Below are positions 1-12,673 of a stretch of DNA of 64,000 nucleotides, piece after piece. The translations under genes and the position numbers were made by a program. Positions within the stretch are counted from its first letter, which is position 1. Every line of letters starts with the position of its first letter. The DNA comes from Setaria digitata (taxonomy: Eukaryota; Nematoda; Chromadorea; Rhabditida; Setariidae): the NCBI GenBank assembly GCA_003640385.1, contig RCAB01000237.1, positions 1-64,000 of the forward strand, given 5' to 3'. Under the pieces are notes generated by a model. It did no database searches. It saw only the letters and a program-made list of their open reading frames with translations, and was not told where the DNA came from.

Positions 1-104
1 ATATGCAAAAGGAACTAATATATGAACTTGGCCAGCCGTGTAAAAAGGACAGCAATTGCAGAACGAAGAAATGCTCCATGTCTACTGGTCTATGCAAAGT
101 GTAA
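1..104 (+). CDS. 3' end of a cysteine-rich (probably secreted) protein, partial
   Basis: The last exon of a plus-strand gene enters from the left edge. The frame that starts at base 3 stays open to a TAA at 102-104. The final 24 codons hold four cysteines in a C-x5-C-x4-C-x6-C pattern (GQPCKKDSNC, then TKKCSMSTGLC), as in small disulfide-rich extracellular modules (EB/EGF-like). It is too short to assign a family. An AATAAA at 188-193, about 85 bases after the stop, could be its poly(A) signal. The gene converges on the minus-strand WDR60 gene. The exon start is outside the window. The coding call rests on cysteine spacing and the well-placed stop. Confidence 0.5.
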   Translation, partial: MQKELIYELGQPCKKDSNCRTKKCSMSTGLCKV

Positions 105-829
105 AAAAAAAATTCCGATTTGCTATTGGCTGATTTTTGTGTGTCTAATGGTTGTCGATGGAACTATAAGCAATAACGACGTTGAAGAATAAAAATTTAA
201 CAGAATGTTTTATGAAGTCAAACATTTTCGAAGAATTTTACATATGAAATTTTAACTCTTCGAGATCGTATTAATGTAATTTGAAATTATCAAAACTTTT
301 TCATACTAACTGTAAAAATAGTCCAGAAAAACTCATTGGGAAATTATGTGCAAAAAATTTCTAACATCTAGGCTTATTTCAGTTATCTGATTATTTGAAA
401 CTACCTAGTACACCATTTTTAGTATTTCAAATTATTGATTGATCGAGTGTTGATTTTACAAATCAAAGGAATATGTTATCAATAAGTTCATCAACTTATT
501 GTCTTAGATCGAAAGCCAAAAAAAAAGCTTTTCTTGACCTTCCTAAAAATATTTTTCGTTTATTTTGCATTTTTAAAAATATACCAAACAAAGATAATAG
601 TTACAATTCAGAATTTGATCAATCTTTTAACAGCCGTTGATAAAGATTCATTCCCTCTTTTACTATCACATTTAACTGATAATTCCGACAAACTATGCAA
701 GTGCACTTCACCATTGCTGTAACCGATTGCCTGCAAACAGTTTTGTCTACGAATCAAAAGCTATTCGGAAATTTCCTCGACGAAAACTGATGAAAACTAC
801 AAAATATCAATGAGTTTTTGTTTTTGTGT
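105..829. other. Convergent intergenic region
   Basis: This is AT-rich DNA between the stop of the left-edge gene and the stop of WDR60 on the other strand. It holds the AATAAA at 188-193 (plus strand) and a TTTATT at 559-564 that reads AATAAA on the minus strand, a possible poly(A) signal for WDR60. A 62-codon open frame at 534-722 has no family resemblance and I treat it as chance. Nothing else is seen. Confidence 0.6.
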
Positions 830-3800
830 TTAATTACAAACCGATAGTTCTGACAGTGAGTTTCCTGATAAACATGTCCATAACTGAGCTGTAGTTACTT
901 CGGTGCAATCTTTTATATTCATCTCATCCAACGATTCCAATGCCTTCTTACTCTTAGCTAAATCCCATATTTGTATTAATCCATTCTTATGGATCGAATA
1001 GAATTTCGTTGAATTACTACAAAAATTAAATTGTTAAGCGGTTGTTGAATAGATTTCAAAATTCAATAACTGCAAAAAAAAAAAAAAAAAAGAAGAAAGA
1101 AAAGAATAAAAAATTTTCGTTTTTTTTATTAAAGAATCATTTCTAATTTATGTCTTTTTATTACAAAGAGAAATATAAATGATTTCATGCTTTACGGGAA
1201 GACAAAAAATAAAAGTGGGACGAACGTTCTCGAGAAAAGTACTCGGAGCAATGGCTGGTTGATTGATTCCATTGATTCGATGTTCAAAATGGGTTGTATT
1301 TTTGAAATTTCATGCAATGAAATATGGCCATTCGAGAAAGCAACCTCAGAAGGAATAGAGAAGTTGGAAAAGGCACTCAAGATTATATTAAATTGAATTA
1401 AACTGAGCTGAAGTCGCCACCAGATTAAATCAATCATTAAATTGTTTTCAAATCACGGAAAGAAGTAAATTACTGGATGGGAATTTGTAAAAGAATTGGA
1501 ATTTAAATTCAAGTGAATACCAGGAAAAATGAAGCGTCTAACGAAAAACAAATACATATCACCTCTGCTACCATGTCTAAAAATTATAACAAGTAATTAT
1601 TTCGAAATTTGAAGAGAGAAAAATTGTTATAAAATTTTGAAAAAAAAAAAATTAAAAGAAATATCATTAAGAGATGAAGGTACCAATTTCACTAATAAAA
1701 GCAAAAAATGAATGAAAACTGTACGAAAAATTCGGAAGAAGCAAGATGTTTAAACAACCAAAATTGTTTCTGTAGATTCTTGGACCAATTAATTTGATCG
1801 CTTTGCTTGGGACGAAACTGATAACGGCACCTATGTTGGTACCAAGAAGGAACTGTCCTGGATTGGTCGGCACCATCGTCATACAGTTCACAGTTGTATT
1901 TTGTGATGAATTTAAGCAACTTGAAAGAAATTAAATTTAAATAAACGCTAAAAAAAACTTTTCGATATTTCAAATCATTTTGAGAAAATTCAAGATAAGC
2001 ATTCGTTGTTTCAAACATTTTGAGAAATTTTGGATGAAAATCGTTATGAATGCGATAGTTAAATTAATTTGTATGCATTTTTTTATTTTTCACACTAAAA
2101 TTTTCTCTAGTTATTTGATATTTTCAATTATTTTTTAACTATTTTGTCTTGTTTGCTATCAAAATCAACAAAAAGGTATTTTTATAAAACTATTACAATT
2201 TAGAATATGATAAATTTAGGAAAACATTAAACAATAACCTGAAAAGGAAACTATTAGGTTTTAGCACCGAAGTTTGTGTCATTTTTAACTTTGCACCCGG
2301 TCTTAAACCAAGATCATGATCAATTATTTGATTTGCTTCCTCATTAATTATAGTCCAAATGATTACAATGCCAACTTCGTTAACACTGATCAATCGATAT
2401 GTTTCCGAACTGAAGAAAAAAAAAACAAAGTGTTAAAGTTGTCTTGTAGAATAATGATAATTTAATAATTTAATGATCGCTTCCAACAACGTTCAACTAC
2501 ATTCCGTCTATCTCTAATCTTTTTAAAGGATCGAAAATCAATCAGTGACATAGTGAACTGAATAATAAATAAATCAGCATTACCTATTCCAATCAGAAGG
2601 CATTTCGCTTATTGCAATAATGGCAAACTGACAATCATCCTTAGATATTTTGTTAATTACAGCTTTAAAAGAAGTATCATAGGCTGCTATTCTCAACGGA
2701 TACAATTCTTCATTTTCAGGCCATTGCAGTTTGTTTGGAAACAACGAATTTGATTCTCTCAGATCGTATGCCATGCAACTGCCATCATTCTAGGGAAATT
2801 AATAAAACAATTTAACACAATAATCTTCCGCTAATTAATTGCTTAAATTTAAAACAACAACAGGATGAAAAAGCACGATTCAGGAAAAAAGATGACTTGA
2901 TTTCAATATTATTCATATCAAAGCTTGAAATGCAAATGATTAAATATTCGAAAAAGGATATCACTCATATTTATAATGAATTAGATTTTCAATTAGAAAT
3001 TAATAATGTCTGTTCAGGAGTTGAAGGCTGAAATATATTACAAAAAATGTTTTTCTTTTAGCAAATTTTATAAAAATTGAAAATACCAAACCAAAAGATC
3101 TCAACAAATTATCAAATAGATGAAATGTTTAAATAACAATGTGATGAAAACACCATATTTTCATCACATTGTTAATTTTAATTTTTTAAAATTTTTCCTC
3201 TTTTTATTTTGGTTTTTTCCTTTTAATTTCTTCAATTTATTTAAATTAACAATTATTGTTTAATTGTTTTTTTTTGGACACATTACGGTGAGAAATTTAA
3301 TTGAAATCATTATTTGTAATAAATATGAAATAATAATCTAACTTGCCAGGCCAGCAAATATAGCACTTGTACTATCAGGTGACATACAAAAACATCGTAC
3401 TTCATTATCGCAAAGAAAAATTCTGAAGATTTTTGATCGAAATTATTGATTAAATTATTTTTATTAATTGTCATTAAATAACGTTTAAAAAGAAATCAGA
3501 AACTACTTACATTTTATTAAAATATTGTACACTGAATTTGTTGATATGCCAGTGTTTGTTTATTTAGTTAAATAATCAATTGATCAACAATTATAAATCA
3601 ATTTTTCTTTAATCATTAATATTACCTTTGAGGGAAATTTGACATGCAAATATCAAATTCAACTATAAGGCTTCTGTTGATAATGTCCTCATTTGATGCT
3701 TGTTCAACATAAAATGCCACAAATAAATAATTATCACGATGAAATATACTTGAAATTCTAGCAGCTGTAAATCTTTTCCCATTGAATAAATTCCAATTTA

Positions 3801-6800
3801 TTAATTACCTTATTTATTAGACATTTCAAAATGAATATTGCAAAATAAAGAATGTTAACATTATATAAATATGAGGAGAATTACGAAATGCTTCAAAATG
3901 ACAGGAGATATTTTAGTACTGAGGTAGGTGACAAGATATTGTATTTCACTAGTGCCAAGATTTCTTACATCTGGAAATGGTAGTATAATTTGTAAGTTTA
4001 AGCTAAAGAATTAAAAAAAAAAAGACTTCAGTCCAATAATAAACAATTAGCTGAATAAATTTGGATTCCACAAAAAATTTGATTTTATTTAATGATTATT
4101 CTAGTGAGAAATTTGTACTCAACGTTTAATCCCACTATTTTTTTTTTGCTCATCGAAAATGAAAATAAGTTATGTCTATTAATTAATACATTTGTATTTC
4201 AGGCTCATTAAAAGAAAGAAAGGAAATGAATAACTTACAATTTGCAATATTACCGAGTGAGAATTTGTTATAACCTTTGCTGAACTTCGATAACTTTTGA
4301 TAGTCTAATGATGGTTTCATTGTATTATAATTTGATGATTGCATTAAATCGATGAAAACCTGTTGAAATAAAAGAAAAATTAGAAGCTTACTAAGCTTCA
4401 TCACAAAGTTAACTCTTAATTATCATTATTTTTTATCCGCTAAATTTTTGTTTCAGTGTAGCACAAAATATACTTAACAAATTTTCCTCTTCCCATCAAA
4501 AAAAAAAAAAAAGCAAAATTAAATCAAAAAAAATTTATCTTATCTTTATATCTAATTTAAAAATGAACTGTTGCAGCAATTTCTGAAAATTTTTATAATT
4601 TAAAAATGAAATGTTAAGAGTGTAAACTGTAGCATAGCAAATGCTAAATATTTAAAATCGTTTCTTAACAAATTATCCATTTTCGCATTTTTATTAACTT
4701 CTGATCGAATTCTCTTATTGCTAGATGGATTTTTTCTTCATAATTTTATTCATCATAAATATTTGGTTTGATTATTGTCCTTATTTTCTGGCTAATCCAA
4801 AAAGTCACCTGTCCAGCGATGGAAATGAATTTGCGCAATTTATCCATTTGAAAATAATCCATTTTAAAAAGCTTCATTTCATTGTCATCAGTAATGAAAT
4901 TTTTGCGATAGTCACTGCCATTTGATGTATTCACTGTGCCCCAACCTTGAGGATCTAAACTAGTTGAACACTTCAAGTCTAATTTTAAGCAAATTTTGTA
5001 CAAGTATTTGCTCATAAACATATAAAGATTTAACAATCCAACAAATTAATTGGGAAATTAAGAAAAAAATTATTATCAACCAAATATGCTACTGTCGAGC
5101 TTGAATACATACAGTGCTCCAACTATCAACAGTTATTTGAATATCTGATGATTATCTGGGAAGATAACATTGACAAATTAATTGGGTAACTGCTTTTTTT
5201 TTTTAATAATTTAGAAAATTTACCCGAATATGGTACTTGTGTCCAAACTGTTTCATTGTCCGTTTCTTCCGTTTGAATATAGCAATCCAAATTATCGTCA
5301 CCTGTCTGTGTTTGTACCTGCAAATTTCATGCAAAAAAAAAAAAAAAATCGGCTAAAATCATCACATTTTACCAGTAGCTAATTGTTATAAAATTGCCAA
5401 AATTATTGCAGCAAAAAATTGGCATTCAAATTGATCAAAATATATATATTAGAAAAGAGTGAAAATATTTTTTCCTGAATGATTTTGATCATTTCCAGAA
5501 TGTATTTCTGCTATTAATGAAATTAGCAGGATTTGTTATACGCTTTGGCTCATTAAAATGCTTATTTCCAGAAGAATTCTATGAATTTCATCAAGAGCGG
5601 AAATTACACATATCAGTTATACATGCATTTCAGGTGAAATTCTATTAATTACACATGAAGTTCAATAGAAATTTAATTTTCCATGGAAATTAGCCAAAAA
5701 AAAGAGAAGTTTGTTATCACCAATCAGTAGCGAATTAGCAAATGATCATATTGATTTGTTCTATCTTCAGTTATCAATAATCGAACATTTTAAATCTTAC
5801 TTGTTTATGATTTGTGCTGCCAAACATTTGCACATAAAAATCATACTCACGGATTGGATGATGATCAAGTAAATCAAACTTGATAAGTTCCATTCCTGTT
5901 TGGAAGGAGAAGAAAGTGATCGTTTAAATAATTTTCTAGAAATCACTTTAATCTTTTGAATAATTGAATTTTCATTAGACATCTATTGACATTAAAATTA
6001 TACCAATTAAATTTTTCAGCATTTTAAATCTTCGTTCTGCTTCAAACAACTTTCCGGGATTAATTATGGATGCACTTGAAAAATCAATTCTTCGTTGTTT
6101 CGGATTGGAATAATATATGGTTTGTAACTACAAATGCACATTTGTCCCATTGATCATTTCAAAAAAAAAAAGGACGAAAAATTAGAAAAAATTTTATGCT
6201 TTTTATCATATTTTCTTCTACTACTTAATTTCATCTTAATTATTAAATTATTAAGTCAAAAAAACCAAAATGTTTAAGATTCTGTTTAAAGAAATATTTT
6301 GAAATTCACTTTTGCACAAATGATCATTCGATTGAAATTTTTATTGCTCATATTTTCGGATACTTAAGAAAAGAAAGATTTTATAGTTGAAGGGAAATTT
6401 TCTCTTTCCAATTAAATGATATTATCATTTAATAAGTGCTGCATAGAAACATCAAATGAATGTTACTAATGATGTGATGTATTAGGCATATTGCCTCATA
6501 AAATAGTTGAAAATTTGTCACTCAGCCGATCAACCAATTAATCAGTCCAGTGTCAATTTAAAATTTTGAGATCGAAATATCAGTAATTACTTGTGTAACG
6601 CCAAACAGGAGTATAATTAAAGAAAAATTTATCACCGGTACTTCTTGCGTGCGATTATCAGATTGCCGATTACGATTCGACATTATTCGACGTAATAGAA
6701 GTGAATCGATACGCGAGTCATCACGCTTCATATCCATCAGTGACGGATTCGATGGTACTACGATAGGTGAAGCTATAGAGCTTCCGGAATTCTGTTCATT

Positions 6801-8230
6801 GCTTTGTTGGTTTCGTCCTGCTTTGCTGTCATCATGTGAACTTCCATCTTTATCGTTATCCTCATCATCATCCTCATCATTACTATTATTATCATCATCA
6901 TTTTCTGTTTCTTCTTCAAAATCATTATCATAGTTCTCGAAATCATCCTGAAATAACCACAAATATTTGCTTGAATTTTTTTTTTTTTTGATATGAAAAC
7001 AAGCGATCAAATAATGTGCTCTGGGTTTATCAAAAAGCAAAAATTGCTAACTTATTAATTAGGTATTTCTTTTATCTTTCAAATTATTGCCATATCGAAA
7101 CTTTTGTTATTCCGACTTTTTCTTATAAAACTTCAAGAAATTTTAGCAAATTTTGAATCACATTTCATGTCATGATTATTTAGTCCTTATGGAATATGGA
7201 AATTATTTTGGTCACAAAAAACAAATTTCGCTCGGCTTCGCTTGATCGAAATTCATTGTTTCAGTAATTTCTAATTAGCTTAAATGCGTACTTAACATGA
7301 AAAAGGCATCTAAATTCACAAATTTCAAAACGCTTGCCTCATAACTGTATTCATTAGAATATTTTGGCTGTGATGAAACTTTCGATAACTGAAATTGTTC
7401 GGATGCCGATACCTTAAATGACTTTAAATTTTGATAATTTAATCTTGAACCACTCATTGCCGTAGCTGATCGTCGAATTTTATCAATTGAATAATTATCC
7501 ACCACAACAGGATAAATATTGTCACTTCTTGCAATCCTCGTATTATCATCCTTATCATTCCGCCAATTTCTTGAATCAGTTTTTCTCGGTGAGTTTTCAA
7601 CAATATTTCTTTTATCATTTAACTTTTCTACTTTCTTCTTGATACTATCTTGTTTGCCATATTGTTTTGTTGTATTCGCTGTTGAATTATGATTTGAAAT
7701 TTTGCTGCTGAATAATGAATGCGTTCGTGATTTGTCAATTGAATTTGATTCCAATATATCTTGTCCAATCAGACCGATCATTTTAATTTGCTCCGTTTTT
7801 TTTGAATCTTTTTTGGCCAATTTTTGAGATTCCTAAAAATGCTTGAATTACTGTTTGAAAACTCCTAATATGTCAACAGTTGTATCTTCTGATAGTGAAA
7901 TGATTCACTTTAATAATTTAACGAAATGATTCGTTTTTTAATTTTTTTTGTGAAGGATATTTGATAGCAATATGATATACTTTCATTATCATACAGGTGT
8001 TTTTGTTAGAACACCATTTTGATTTAGGATTGCAACCAGCATTTTAAAAATTTTGAAGAGAATGATGAAATTTATAAATTGCTCCAGTACGACTGTGAGA
8101 ATAGCCTAGTACCATGTAGTCTAGAATAGTCTAGTATGATTGTAAGAAGATTCAGAAGATAATCTTGTGATTTACCAGTAAAAATTATCTTGCAACTAGC
8201 ATCATCTTCTACTTTTCTTTCCTCACTCAT
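830..8230 (-). CDS. WDR60: WDR60 / DYNC2I1 orthologue, cytoplasmic dynein-2 intermediate chain (WD40)
   Basis: Dynein-2 intermediate chain of retrograde intraflagellar transport in cilia. Exons (high to low): 8230-8213 (tentative start, MSEERK), 7832-7338, 6947-6591 (or 6636), 6127-6004, 5895-5801, 5317-5224, 4978-4809, 4359-4239, 3764-3626, 3422-3347, 2789-2584, 2409-2239, 1919-1725, 1402-1196, 1016-830. The sum is 2655 nt, 884 aa, with all phases compatible (human about 1066 aa). Residues 1-290 are a polar, charged N-terminus with the acidic block EDDFENYDNDFEEE. Residues 332-394 carry the most diagnostic block, with FDLLDHHPIREYDFYVQMFG and then YIQTEETDNETVWTQ. WD40 blades follow, for example GLNDGSCMAYDLRES, then DLGLRPGAKLK, and GLIQIWDLAKS near the C-terminus. 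Two introns use or appear to use GC donors (after 7338 and 3347). The first exon and the 1725/1402 boundary are the weakest parts. Confidence 0.88.
3134..3174. repeat. Perfect 17-bp inverted repeat, 7-nt loop, inside a WDR60 intron
   Basis: Bases 3134-3150 and 3158-3174 are perfect reverse complements (TAACAATGTGATGAAAA and its complement), separated by the 7-nt loop at 3151-3157. It lies in intron 10 of WDR60 (2790-3346), the intron with a GC donor, so the pre-mRNA would carry a stable hairpin. Confidence 0.85.
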
Positions 8231-11026
8231 TATTGAATTATTTAAATTTCTCAGACTTCAGAATGTAAATTTTATAAAAAAAAAAAAAAAAAAAACAACG
8301 AGAGGTGTGAATATTTTTAAAAAGTTGAATTACTTTGTATAAACATTAAATCTACCATCCAAAAGATAGCCTACTTTAATTTCAATCTGTTTTGCTTTTT
8401 ATAATTTTTAATTTTTTTTTTCTTGCTATTCCAACCTTCTAATTTCTTCAGCCCAATTTGCGATAACAAATTTAAATAATACTTTTTAAAATTTTATTTT
8501 CAATTATTACTTATTAATTCTTGCGTAATAGTAAAAAAAAAAAAGAAAAAAGAAAAAAGAAATTGTAAAAGGAGTGTAAGAAAATAAATAGTTGTTAAGA
8601 AAAAAGGATTAATTAACGGATGGAAATAATATAAATTAATCAGAAAATAAATGCTCAAAGAGAAGCAATATCATACAAAAAATTAAAAACCTTCTTGTTT
8701 ATTCTTTCATTGTCATTTCGTATTTTGTTTTTAGTGATCTTATCAGTATTTTTCAATTTCATTTCATTTGGCTCCTTCAGTGAATCGTACAATTTGCTCC
8801 TTTCAACTTTTTTCCTGTTAAATTTAATATTTTATTTTAAAAAATGGACCATGATAATTTTTGTATTTTTCTCTATGATATCATTATTGTTAAAGAAAGC
8901 GAAAGAAAAAAAAATTGCCTATCCACAGTAGAATCATTTACTAACAATAGTTTTAACTAGGACATTTCAAAATTAAATTTATCACAGGTGAAAAACTGAA
9001 ATAGAAAAATGAACTTTGTAACAACTGAAGGAATAACTTTTTGCATTTTCAAAAATTTATTCTTTAAAGAAAAAATAATTTATATATTATCAAAAAGACG
9101 AAAGAAAAACAAAAATATTTGATAGAATTTAGTTGAGACAAAGAGCCAAAAAGAAGACAAACTAAACAGTGGCCGAGAAAACCTCTTTTCATTCGATTCT
9201 CTACTTCTTGATTTGCTTTTTCTACTAAGCCTAGGCTCTTTTGACATGAGTATCCACTTGCCTTTTGGTCACAAATGCTGAAATTCACATGTTGGCTAAT
9301 GTTTCAAATTGATATCAGTGTATGATTCGTCAACTTCGTAGCTTTTAAACGGATTTATTTAAATTTTATTAGCATAGAGTCTAAATTAAAGATTGCAGAC
9401 AATGGTTTATTACTGATGTTAGCAAGTAATCGTTAAATCTTTCCATGATAAGAGCTGAAATACATCCTGACTGTTTCAAGAAACAGGAACACTACAGAAA
9501 ATATCATATAATTAAATTAAGGGGTATTTTAGAGCATAGGTGTATTAATTTACTAAGCATATTTATTTCTTTATTAATCAGTTCTTGCTTTAAAGTTTAA
9601 TTTTTACTTGTTCTGAATTGCTAAAGTCAGCAAAAATTCTTTAAAAGACATGAAAAAAAAAAAATAGAAAAGCGAAAAATTATTTGAAGAGAAGAAAAAA
9701 ATCATAATATCATTTCTTTGCAATCAGAAATTACGTCAAATAACGACGTCAAAATACTGTTTTCACAGATTATTGCTAACAATTGTAAGAAAAAGTGAAG
9801 TTGAAAAACTCAAAAATTTACTCAGAAATTTAAATTTTTTTTTTAAACGAACTAAAATGAAATCAACTATTATTTGTTAGTTTAGCAGTTTCAAATCCTG
9901 TACCAAATTTTCAAGTTAAAGCACAAAGTTTCGAATTTAAAGTATAAAAGTCTATTGAAATGTCGAAGTATGCCTCAAGTCTAAGCATAAAAATTTCAAG
10001 ACTCTAAGAGAGCTGTCATATGTTAGGGGATAAGCTATGTTACCAAGGTAACAAAATTGCGAAATCTACATCGATAATTTGGCTTGCACATTTCGTTAGC
10101 CTAAGGGCCTTGAAATATTTAATAGATTAATTAATTATGATAAAAATTGAAGCTGCTTTTTCACATTCCCTCCATAATTACAATTAAATTAAAAACCGGA
10201 ATTGATTACTGATAATTTTTCTTATCAAATGATATTCCGTTTATTTTTCCTTTTCCTTTTCTTCCTAAAAATTCGATTAAAGTTTTAGATAAACGAGTTA
10301 AAATAACAGCAAAAAATTTTCTATGTCAATTATTTTAATAATTAAAATGAGAAAGGAATCAATATTTAAAAACTTCGAGTAATTGGAAAGTTATTGCAAT
10401 TAAATGACTTTAATTAATGATTAATTACATGAGGATTCCAGCCATCTGGTAAAATATAATGAATGAATTCATCAAACGATGAGAAATTATAAAATAGTTA
10501 GTAGAATTATAAAAACAACATGAAAATTATAAAAATATTTATGAAAGATTTTCTAAAAAATTTTGCAAAGAAAAAAGTAAAATTTCAAGAAAAAATTTCT
10601 TGCCGAAATTACATTTTCATTGTTTCATTGTTTTTTTTTTTTTTTTTTTCACTTCATTGTTCAAAATTTTTTGATTTACATTTCACCTTTGTCCATATAT
10701 ATATAAATAGATTTACAAATTTATTTATTAGTTTTTTTTTTCAGCAATCTGACCAATTAAAATTTTATACAACCATTTTTCAAATTTATCTCAGCTACTT
10801 GTTTATTTAATGATTCATTTCTATTATCAAACACTGCTCGCAGTCTTAGTTAAAGCTCAAATTTAGTCAGTTTTTCTTCATTTGCAATATAAAATATATG
10901 TAAATATTAGGATCCATCAAAATTCCTCCTTTAATTCATTTTATATAAAATATTCAAATAGCAAATTATTAAAATTGGTAAAATCCGCAATTGATAATGC
11001 AATTCCTCAAAAATTTTTTTAATTTG

Positions 11027-11399
11027 TTTAATTTCTTTTTTAACAATTTAATTTCGTGCAACTGAAATTGTTTGACTTCATATTCAGCAAAAAAAAAATC
11101 TTCTTTTTTTTTTTCTAAATTGCAAATTACTTTTTCTCTTTTTTTTTGTTTTGCTTTTTATTTAATATTCATTTCATGCAATCATTTATCAATTACAATT
11201 AACAACTACTATNATTTAATTTCTTTTTTAACAATTTACTTTCGTGCAACTGAAATTGTTTGACTTCATATTCAGCAAAAAAAAATCTTCTTTTTTTTTT
11301 TCTAAATTGCAAATTACTTTTTCTCTTTTTTTTTGTTTTGCTTTTTCTTTAATATTCATTTCATGCAATCATTTATCAATTACAATTAACAACTACTAT
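11027..11399. other. Scaffold join at n11213 flanked by a ~186-bp direct duplication
   Basis: Bases about 11027-11212 and 11215-11399 are the same sequence with a few single-base and homopolymer differences, and the single 'n' at 11213 sits exactly between them. Two overlapping contig ends placed side by side would give this; a real tandem duplication would not need the ambiguous base. Confidence 0.8.
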
Positions 11400-11856
11400 T
11401 AATTTAACTACCAAATAGCAATTGTAATTAGCAATCAATTAACGCAACAACATTGATTCTGTACAGTTTTAATAAAAATTGAATGAAATCCAATTTTCGC
11501 CTGTTCGTTCTTCAGTTAAAAAAATTTTCGTCCTTCCTTTCTTCATCATTCATTTGCGAAATTTCCTGACCCGTAGTTACGAGTACGACTGCTCGTCATC
11601 AGGAAAAGAAATTCAATTTTAATTGACAAACAATAGTAGAAGGGGAATGATTTGATTGAAAACAAAATTTACCCGAGAACTAGTCCCCGTACAGGAAGGA
11701 GATACCCACCCATAGAAATGAATAATCCATTATCATTGTCGAATCAAATATCAATCAATTCGACTGGTAATTATTGTAAATTCGTATAATTTTTTCACTG
11801 AATAAAAAAAAAAAAAAAAAAAGAAAATTCGTTTAATTTTGAAATACAATTCAAAT

Positions 11857-12226
11857 TGTTTCTTCTTCTTTGATAACAAATTTTGACATTATGAAGAAGA
11901 ATTTTTAATCTTTTCTAAATTCATTAAGTTATTGTGAAAATTTTGGTGAAAAAACAAAGCAAAGAATTAAACGAATCCTTTATCAAGTTATTCATTTAAA
12001 AGTACTTCGCACTTTCCACTTTATTTGAATTCATCAAATGAATNTGTTTCTTCTTCTTTGATAACAAATTTTGACATTATGAAGAAGAATTTTTAATCTT
12101 TTCTAAATTCATTAAGTTATTGTGAAAATTTTGGTGAAAAAACAAAGCAAAGAATTAAACGAATCCTTTATCATTCATTTAAAAGTACTTCGCACTTTCC
12201 ACTTTATTTGAATTCATCAAATGAAT
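11857..12226. other. Scaffold join at n12044 flanked by a ~187/182-bp direct duplication
   Basis: The left copy 11857-12043 (187 bp) and the right copy 12045-12226 (182 bp) differ mainly by a 5-base indel near the end. The 'n' at 12044 separates them exactly, again pointing to an unmerged contig overlap. Confidence 0.82.
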
Positions 12227-12552
12227 TTTTTTCTTCAACAAGTAAATTGATTCCATTTGAATTTCAACGAATTCCATCCTACTATTGTACTATTCATCGT
12301 CAAATAAAATCGATCTTCCAATTCTTTTTTACAGTTTTTTTTTTCCATGAAATTCGTTCAATTTTCAAACAGTGAAAGCTCAACTTTCAACAAGATTAGT
12401 TTGGTTCATATTTATTCAACTGCTCTTAATCATTAAAATGATTAAAATCAGTGATTAAAATCACTAAAATGACCAAAAATTATTAAATAAATATGAGCCG
12501 AATTAATATTGCTAAAAGTGAAGCATCACATAAGCATAATGTTGTAAATTTG

Positions 12553-12673
12553 TTAAAAAACTTATGGGATTAGTTAANAGCGTAAAGTTGGCGAAGAAGC
12601 AGAAGTTGGGAATTAGCTGGTTAGAGACATACTGAGAAATTAAAATTTAAAAAAACTTATGGGATTAGTTAAA
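12553..12673. other. Scaffold join at n12578 with a 25-bp duplicated end
   Basis: The 25 bases before the 'n' (12553-12577, ending ACTTATGGGATTAGTTAA) recur at about 12649-12673. About 70 bases of different sequence lie between the 'n' and the second copy, so this join is not a plain overlap and may include misplaced contig-end sequence. Confidence 0.6.

Noticed and set aside
6649..6933. 94-codon plus frame rich in serine
   Set aside because: It is the antisense shadow of the acidic exon 3 of WDR60.
8695..8931. 78-codon hydrophobic plus frame that looks like two membrane helices
   Set aside because: Composition follows the T-rich DNA (F, L, I, S only), with neither splice partners nor a conserved motif.
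9880..9900. Possible tRNA B-box (TTTCAAATCC)
   Set aside because: No matching A-box, anticodon stem or acceptor stem can be found around it.
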